NCBI GenBank assembly: GCA_014904985.1
Contig: MU129220.1
Location: 1 to 12,817 of the forward strand
Length of the DNA stretch: 12,817 nt
Reading direction: 5' to 3'
DNA from: Hydnum rufescens UP504
Taxonomy: Eukaryota; Basidiomycota; Agaricomycetes; Cantharellales; Hydnaceae
The notes beneath the pieces are model-generated. The model saw only the letters and a program-made list of their open reading frames with translations, was not told the origin of the DNA and searched no databases. The position numbers were made by a program, and so were the translations under genes. Positions within the stretch are counted from its first letter, which is position 1; each line of letters opens with the position of its first letter. Positions 7,717 through 12,817 of this stretch are shown here, in pieces.

Positions 7717-8921
7717 TTTTTCAGATAGCTTGGTGCCCTTGGAACTCAAGCCTTCAAAGTCCCAGGCCCCTTCGGAAAGTTCTGCTGGGGACAGTTCTTG
7801 CCTGTTGGTCATGAGTAACCTGCCTCATCCCCAACCTCGCACTCTGTGGGAAATGTGCCAGCAGGGGGATGTGGAGTACCTGAATCTCTGTGTATACTAT
7901 CTTACATGGTGGTTCAAGTCCCTTGGAGTCAGGGTGGACTCGGTGTTTGCTACAGCTTTTGTAGGTAGTAGCCTCTGCATAGGCACCAGAAAGATACTAA
8001 TTTAGTCCAAGTAGAGAGCAGAGGTGATTGTATCTGTTCAGTTTGATGCAGAGGAGTATGTACAATGACTGTTAGGAGGTTGGGTCAGTTGGGGCATAGG
8101 TGGAGGGGTAGGGCCTGGATTTTGCCATATATATGAGGCTGCTCATCGGAGCATGGCGAGTTTGGTACCAGGTAAGCAGCTTTGTTCAAGTGTGTATTGC
8201 TTTCTGATAATGATGGCTGTAGAGTGGGCATTAATTGCAACATGTTGCTTGGAGATGAAGATGCCTGGCCCTTGCAGGATGTGGGTGCACCCCACTATAG
8301 AAGAAGGGTTGGGAGCTCCAATGACTGTCAAATCAAAATCTGGTTCAGCCAGTGTGTAGATGGGAGACTGTATTTCTGTTGTTATTTGTTGGGTTGGTTC
8401 GCTTCAATGGTTGATCACACTCTGCAAGATGTGTATGGTGTTCAGTGGAGAATAGGATGGGATATGGACTAGCAGTAGTCAATGATATATTGTCTGGGAT
8501 GCTTGTGGAAAGGCTTATATGTCGTTCGTGTTGCATTGGTTTGTTTACTGATATTTGTGTATTCTTGTTTATGTTCTCCTGGTCAAAATGCAGATATGTG
8601 TGAGTTATAGACTGGTCAGTGCTTGGTTAGTCTTGTTAGTATCTTTCTTCCTTCTTTCTTCAAAACCTGATTTGTATTTTGTTATGCTTACTTTTCCTTG
8701 GATGTCCAACAACTCTAACCTTAGGTCCTGCAACTATCCTTGGCTTTGGTGATTCATGTAGAGGGCTACAAGTGGCTTTGTCTCAACAACCTTGAAGATG
8801 ACTTAGCTCCAGATGGCTTATAGATAGACTGTTCTTTAGAGGCAAGCAGAAAAGTTGACAGTGGTTGACAGTGATGATTTCCAGAGAGGAGATGATGGGG
8901 GGATACAGGAAATCTACCAGC

Positions 8922-9051
8922 TTTTATACTTTTCTGAAGGTGGCTGTGTTTAAGAAATATGACTCCCTCATGGGTGAGTCATATGTGAGTCATAGGTGAG
9001 AACAAAAGAAAAATAACAAGATGATGTCATAATGCGGTCATAGCTGAGTCA
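8922..9051 (-). promoter_or_regulatory. TGACTCA cluster and TATA box, right arm promoter
   Basis: Mirror of the left-arm promoter. TATAAAA on the - strand is 8922-8928; TGAGTCA (reverse complement of TGACTCA) is at 8975-8981, 8986-8992 and 9045-9051. All three bZIP-type sites and their spacing are preserved although nearby bases have changed, which suggests either constraint or recent duplication. Transcription would run leftward into the loop, converging with the left-arm promoter. Confidence 0.5.
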
Positions 9052-9256
9052 TGCATAAGAAGAACAAAAAGAATCATGAGGAGGTGATGTCATAGTGATG
9101 TCATTCATAAAGAGAACAAAAGGAATCATGAGGAGGGGTGATGTCACCAATTTGCTGAGCATGTGGAATGCTTGGAGCATGAGGTCACTGACCATGTGGA
9201 GCATTCTGGAGGCAAAATGAAAGGATATCTCCGGGTTCTGGAGATTAATTTGAGCA

Positions 9257-9326
9257 TAGTCCAATGGTTAAGGTGTTTTGTTGCTTGTTGATAATGGGGA
9301 CAAGTGCATGGGATGGGATTTGATGC
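9257..9326 (+). other. tRNA-like A-box/B-box segment (possible SINE head), right arm
   Basis: TAGTCCAATGGTTAAGG (A-box-like, from 9257) and GGGATTTGATGC (B-box-like, 9315-9326) are the right-arm counterpart of 5223-5291. The B box has a T where the left has the C of TTCGA, as expected for CpG decay, so this copy should be the weaker polymerase III promoter. Confidence 0.35.
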
Positions 9327-9821
9327 AGAAACAGCAGTTTGCATCCGCAATAAACATTCTTGGTATCATTAGATGCGGACTTTTAACAGCTTTCTGGGTG
9401 CAGTGGTTCCGAGCAGATCGGATGTGAACTGATGGAGAAATTCATAAAATACTGATGGGTGTTGATTCTGATAGTAATATTGTTCTGTAGAGTTCAGTTT
9501 TGATCTGTTCTTCATGTGCTCAGTACCATTGGATGCAGATTCTTTATATCCTTCCAGGTGTGGTTGTTCTGAGAGGATTTAATGCAAACTGACAGAGAAA
9601 TTCGTTTTTTACTGGAAATCCCAGATTTTGATAGTAAAATTGGCCTGGAGAGTGCAGTTTTGGTCCGTTATAGAAGAGACCTAATGGGCTTTATTTGTTT
9701 TGATCAGTTAAAATGTTATAAGATGTTTGTTTAAAATGTGTCAGATGAGGACAGATCAGTGTTGATGGGTTATGTACCACTCAACTGTTGTTTTGTACTA
9801 GTTTTGTTGTTGGTTTGACCT

Positions 9822-9996
9822 TAGGACTCAAACACAAGACTCCAAGATAGATGCTCAGCACAAGATTTGAACACAGGACCTTCAGATACTCCAAAATGCA
9901 GATACCAAGATACCAAGATTCGAACACAAAACCTCAAGACACTTCCAAGACACTTCAAGACACCACTGCAAGACTCAGGATTCAAACACATGACTT
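9822..9996 (-). repeat. four degenerate B-box-like direct repeats
   Basis: Related blocks near 9827 (GGACTCAAACACAAGACTCC), 9864 (GATTTGAACACAGGACCTTC), 9919 (GATTCGAACACAAAACCTC) and 9979 (GATTCAAACACATGACTTC). Read on the - strand each has a GTGTTYRAATC core like the tRNA T-arm/B box. No A boxes or cloverleaves are apparent, so these are degenerate repeats rather than tRNA genes. Confidence 0.4.
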
Positions 9997-10318
9997 CAAG
10001 AATGGATGTCTAGCAACTCCTACTCTGAGGGTTCTACAACTATCCACTATACTTCACACGACTAAGCAAGACTGACACACTCTGATTCTCTTATTCCCTT
10101 TTTATACTCTTCTCCTTGTTTGAGATACTATTATTCTCTCTACTAATGGGTACTTGGATACTAGGGTACAATGATCCTCAGGGCACTTTGATCCTTGGAG
10201 GGGACTCCTCTTCAGATGCTCCTCTACACTAAATCCCCCTTCTCTTTATACCTGTCAGGGCAACACTGCCATCGAAGCCACAAACAGAAAGAGGAAAGAG
10301 ATTAATTAACCACATGCT

Positions 10319-10440
10319 ATCGCAGTGGGAATCCTGAGTATACACCACACAACAAGGGACACACAAGTCTCACACCTATCACAGTGGGAATCCTGAGAGA
10401 TTGAAACTGGTGATCCCCCAACTGAAAAGGGCTATAAATA
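10319..10440 (+). promoter_or_regulatory. paired 20-bp direct repeats upstream of a TATA box
   Basis: ATCGCAGTGGGAATCCTGAG (10319-10338) and ATCACAGTGGGAATCCTGAG (10378-10397) lie 59 bases apart, and TATAAATA follows at 10433-10440. Downstream is a CCTTCC-repeat leader (10465-10510). This resembles a promoter, possibly the U3/R part of a solo LTR, but no gene in + orientation follows convincingly. Confidence 0.45.
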
Positions 10441-10645
10441 CTATTTCCAGCACACAGCCACCAGCCTTCCAGAGCCTTCCGCCATCTTCCATAACCTTCC
10501 AGATCCTCCTAGAGTGCCAGCTCCACAGCCCATCAGTCAGCCTCCACAGCCACCATCACTAAGCCTCACTAAGCTGACACAGCCATGTTATGAATCCTGT
10601 GTGCACCTCCACATGGCTATGCCCCAACTTCCATATGTATCCCCC

Positions 10646-11020
10646 TTAGTGTATGTACTTCCAAGGCAGTGTACGCCTGGGTACTCCAAAGGTGTCCAAG
10701 GTGTCAAAGGACTGTAATGATGTGGATGGAGTACAGATTGGGACAGGTGATGTGGATTCAGGGACTGGGGGTAGAGGAGGAGGGGGAGTCTGGATTGGCA
10801 ACTCCATGGACTCACATGGGGAATGAGGGAATGACAGGTGCTGACAAGGGCACCAATGCTGCCACTGGTTGACTACCCAGCCCATAGCCTGCTGGCCGAG
10901 GCCCAATAGAATGAGGGCAATAGTAATGAGAGAAATGCCAATAATGGCAAGGATGACAATAACCCATGTAGTGAATGGAGGGAGAGAGGAGACAAGAGCA
11001 TTTGAAGAAGTAGGTGCCAT
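10646..11020 (-). CDS. possible small single-pass membrane protein
   Basis: A 124-residue frame from ATG at 11020 (MAPTSSNALVSSLPPF). Residues about 19-41 are a strong transmembrane segment (WVIVILAIIGISLITIALIL), followed by a Cys/His-containing stretch and a Pro-rich tail (PPPPLPPVPESTSP). No signal peptide cleavage site is evident; it could be a short single-pass membrane protein. No family is recognised, no promoter is clear on this strand, and overlapping frames on both strands are similarly long, so it may be chance or an exon of a larger decayed gene. Confidence 0.3.
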   Translation of the reverse strand: MAPTSSNALVSSLPPFTTWVIVILAIIGISLITIALILLGLGQQAMGWVVNQWQHWCPCQHLSFPHSPCESMELPIQTPPPPLPPVPESTSPVPICTPSTSLQSFDTLDTFGVPRRTLPWKYIH

Positions 11021-11127
11021 ATGATAGAGTTGATGAAGAATGATACTCTGACGGGTAAGTCCTTAGGCAGAAGCAAATGTCAATTTGATCCTGACAATAC
11101 CCCTCTGAACCCTCCACATGACTCATT

Positions 11128-11222
11128 CTCTTACTAATCCCCTTACTCATCCTTTAGTCATGCTCACTAATCACCTTACCAATTGTCTTACTCATCTCCC
11201 TCCTTACTAACCTCTTACTAGA
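11128..11222. repeat. CTTACT-rich degenerate short repeats
   Basis: CTTACTAATC, CTTACTCATC, CTCACTAATC, CTTACCAATT, CTTACTCATC and CTTACTAACC follow each other at roughly 11-25 base intervals. Low-complexity, no coding potential. Confidence 0.55.
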
Positions 11223-11368
11223 TCACCTGTCATGTGCCAAAATGCGGACTTCCTTAGTATAAGTGGTTATACTTCTCTTCCAGAGTTCAATGCTGGTAAA
11301 ACACAGATTTTCTTGAAGGGCTTAAACCAAGGGGTTTTTGAGGCCAGAACATTTTCTCTTCTACAGGT

Positions 11369-11385
11369 GGTGAACACTTTTGATT
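11369..11385 (-). repeat. promoter/start motif, mirror of 4647-4665
   Basis: On the - strand: AATCAAAAGTGTTCACC, then ACCTG instead of ATG. As on the left, it follows the end of family copy 2 and is not followed by a gene. Homology to the left copy includes the preceding ATTGCAAGGGACTGCAAT. Confidence 0.55.
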
Positions 11386-11404
11386 GCAGTCCCTTGCAAT
11401 CTCC

Positions 11405-11919
11405 CTACATCATAGCATGCAAATTCCTCCTGCTCACCCAACTGAAATACCACCATTTCCATCCCTCTATCCACCACAAAAAGTTCTCTACTAACAGCCT
11501 TTGTCCTCTCCCTATAAGATTGCAGATAGTCAGATAAAAGGCTTATTTCCTTTTTTACATCAGCTTTCATTTATACTCCTATCATCCCTTCATTAGGCTT
11601 ACCCTGCAATTCGTCTGTGATTGCTAGGTACAAGCGACTTGTGGCAAAGGTTCACAGGGGTACAACGTCATTCTCTGCTACTCACAATAGCACAATGAAC
11701 TCGATTTCAATGTCTTGACAGTGAACAGGGGGACATAGCTCCACAGTGTAGGTATGTCATAATCATCCATTTTGTTTCTTTGATATGAAGTATTCCTTCA
11801 TAACACGTGTGAGGAGTTGGGCAATATCGAATGGATGCTGAGGGTCGCAAAAGATGAAATGGTTCTTGGACCATGATAATTGAATGCTCAGTAAAGTAGG
11901 CGGTAACTTGGAGAGGCAT
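11405..11919 (-). pseudogene. small-protein family, copy 2 right, decayed
   Basis: Mirror of 4096-4610. The matching start is ATG at 11919 (MPLQVTAYFTEHS); an in-frame upstream ATG at 11955 is also possible. IRYCPTPHTCYEGIL matches the left IRYYPNPQVAYDGVI. The next segment, IEIEFIVLL, is in a +1 frame, as on the left, and is cut by TGA at 11682-11684 and 11652-11654, where the left has CGC (4331) and CGA (4361). The C-terminus LWWIEGWKWWYFSW (about 11432-11478) is in another frame and ends at TAG 11405-11407. It is clearly non-functional. The pattern fits CpG deamination of an arginine-codon-rich gene. Confidence 0.65.
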
Positions 11920-12070
11920 AGAGACAACCTGATCACTTTTGATTGATGAAGGCATGAGTTCAATCTGCCTTTATACCCATTATTGTTTTCTTATCTCCCA
12001 TGACAGCTTATTGAACTTCAACTTCTTTTTGCACTTTTATTGATTCTGCCATATTGTCAATACCAGTGAC

Positions 12071-12085
12071 TTTTTTTTTTTTTTT
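12071..12085 (-). repeat. 15-base T run (A run on the - strand)
   Basis: Lies between the two right-hand family copies on their 3'/5' boundary. No counterpart exists in the left spacer (3849-4040), so it arose after duplication or was lost on the left. Confidence 0.7.
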
Positions 12086-12567
12086 GGGAAGCTAATTAAC
12101 TGCACCCCATATCCCCTTTTTTCATTTAGTTCTCTGAGATAAGCTTCATAAGCAAGAAGTGCTATTGTTTTGATGAAGACTTCTTTACCTGTGACATACT
12201 CCCAATTTGTTCCTTGGTACTCAAACCAGGAAGACAGGTGATCGAAACCATGCTGATGATGATGATTGGAATATTGAATGCAAATATGTCACCATCAATG
12301 ATCCCACTGTTGCAAGGTCCATGTTTTTGTAACATTCTGGTACCCGACATCGAGTATTGCCATAGACCTTCAATTCGAATAATCCACACCTGCATTATGG
12401 TCTCATAGCCCATTGGCACAAATCCAACCATTTCGCCAATTGCTCCTTCTGGATTTTGAAAGTGCTCAATTGATGCAGAGGTCGTCGATATACGTGTGTT
12501 ATCATCATGAGTGGTTGTGGGTATGAACGAATCTTTGATAGTCAAAGGGACACGGAGACTTGAGCAT
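12086..12567 (-). pseudogene. small-protein family, copy 1 right, decayed
   Basis: Mirror of the 3486-4001 gene. The shared start motif places ATG at 12567 (MLKSPCPFDYQ), which stops within 20 codons; the family-like signal continues in another frame with EGAIGEMVGFV (around 12420-12450), matching DDAIGHMIFFV of the left copy, and in a third frame with SWFEYQGTNWEYVTG and AYEAYLRELNEK (about 12130-12235), recalling the Trp-rich C-terminus of copy 2. A 146-residue frame spanning 12162-12602 exists but begins outside the motif. I read it as a pseudogene; the 3' end is approximate. Confidence 0.5.
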
Positions 12568-12584
12568 GGTGAACACTTTTTGAT
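12565..12584 (-). promoter_or_regulatory. promoter/start motif of copy 1 right
   Basis: On the - strand this is ATCAAAAAGTGTTCACCATG, identical over all 20 bases to 4079-4098, with a TATA-like GAAATATAAGAAC about 35 bases upstream (near 12605-12617). Perfect identity between copies whose coding parts are heavily diverged is notable. Confidence 0.6.
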
Positions 12585-12817
12585 TTTTGCTCCTAGTACC
12601 ACTGTTCTTATATTTCCTTCCTTCAGATTGCCTTGGCTTGATATAGCCTTATGTCCAAATTTTTGTAAATTAAATTGTCCTCTTTTCCTTTTATGGTTTA
12701 GATTGATTCATATTCAAATCTCCATTCTTAGAAGTCAGACAAATAATGCACAAATACAGGGATGAAGCAATCACCTAAAGGAATTTCCCCATATAGGTCA
12801 AGTTTCCCAATTCCACC
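12585..12817. other. right-edge flank, no gene seen
   Basis: AT-rich DNA with only short frames. I could not align it with the region left of 3446, so the inverted duplication probably ends near 12620 or diverges there. Confidence 0.4.

Larger units (their letters stand above)
6316..8295. other. loop between the inverted arms
   Basis: About 2 kb of unique spacer with no ordinary gene. It contains two TATA/ATG/donor groups (6429-6483 and 8128-8177), the intron-like array 6478-7716, and about 400 bases (7717-8127) in which I see only short open frames without clear start or family. CpG is scarce throughout. Confidence 0.6.
8296..9668. repeat. right arm of large inverted repeat
   Basis: Reverse complement of 4881-6315, 62 bases shorter; most of the difference is one 30-bp unit in place of three. 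It includes two 160-bp units (9343-9502, 9503-9662) but lacks the diverged outer unit: homology stops six bases beyond a unit boundary, where unrelated sequence starts. CpG is strongly reduced compared with the outer left arm. Confidence 0.9.
9669..11350. other. right-side segment without a left counterpart
   Basis: Right-arm homology ends at 9668 and the mirrored gene homology resumes at about 11351; on the left the corresponding gap is only about 200 bases (4681-4880). The segment contains B-box-like repeats, a direct-repeat/TATA promoter and a short membrane-protein frame. It may be an inserted element, or the left may have lost it. Stretch 9680-9820 is T-rich with nothing recognisable; 10080-10310 holds no gene that I can see. 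Confidence 0.5.

Noticed and set aside
7911..7921. Perfect B-box match GGTTCAAGTCC
   Set aside because: No A box or acceptor-stem pairing at tRNA distance upstream; the surrounding sequence does not fold as a tRNA.
7730..8005. 91-codon open frame in the loop
   Set aside because: It begins at TTG, not ATG, has no recognisable motif, and overlaps nothing that supports expression.
8153..8472. Short + strand frames in the right arm
   Set aside because: The same DNA in the left arm is not open in the matching frame, so the frames are not conserved.
9671..11363. 9-bp inverted TAGAAGAGA pair as transposon terminal repeats
   Set aside because: Too short, no target-site duplication, and one end belongs to sequence shared with the left copy; mentioned only as a lead.
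12162..12602. 146-codon - strand frame as an intact gene
   Set aside because: Its ATG lies upstream of the conserved start motif, and family-like motifs fall in three different frames; treated as a pseudogene.

Overview
The window looks like transposon-rich, gene-poor accessory DNA from a filamentous basidiomycete (probably Agaricomycetes). Supporting this are a Ty3-type integrase tail with the WADR...GYTPYYLLYG signature common in mushroom retrotransposons, TATA boxes close to start codons, GTGAGT/GTAAGC splice-donor-like sites, and CpG-to-TpG decay of repeated DNA. I see no housekeeping gene, no rRNA, no complete tRNA and no CRISPR. The species assignment is inference.

Layout. 1-857 is the broken 3' end of a Ty3/gypsy pol gene (integrase C-terminus and GPY/F domain) split by at least three frameshifts. 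1358-2792 is a TATA-driven gene for a proline/serine-rich plus coiled-coil protein, also frameshifted, followed by a pyrimidine-rich and then A-rich tail with a 20-A run. From 3446 to the right edge the window is one large, imperfect, rearranged inverted duplication. Outer parts: two tandem members of an unrecognised small-protein family on the + strand (3486-4001 and 4096-4610) mirrored by two decayed members on the - strand (11405-11919 and about 12086-12567). Inner parts: near-identical inverted arms (4881-6315 and 8296-9668) carrying 160-bp tandem repeats, tRNA-like promoter boxes, TGACTCA clusters and a TATA box. The right side has about 1.7 kb (about 9669-11350) with no left counterpart. 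The loop (6316-8295) holds an array of intron-like units that resemble one another while the putative exons between them do not.

How it fits together. The TATA boxes of the two arms point toward each other across the loop, so the loop could be transcribed from both ends, and a transcript crossing both arms could fold on itself. Left copies are CpG-rich and better preserved; right copies have lost most CpGs, and two in-frame TGA stops in the right pseudogene sit where the left has CGC/CGA. The most interesting items are the intron-like array, the inverted duplication with asymmetric CpG decay, and the small tandem protein family with its shared promoter/start motif. All homology statements come from reading by eye within this window; no database was searched.
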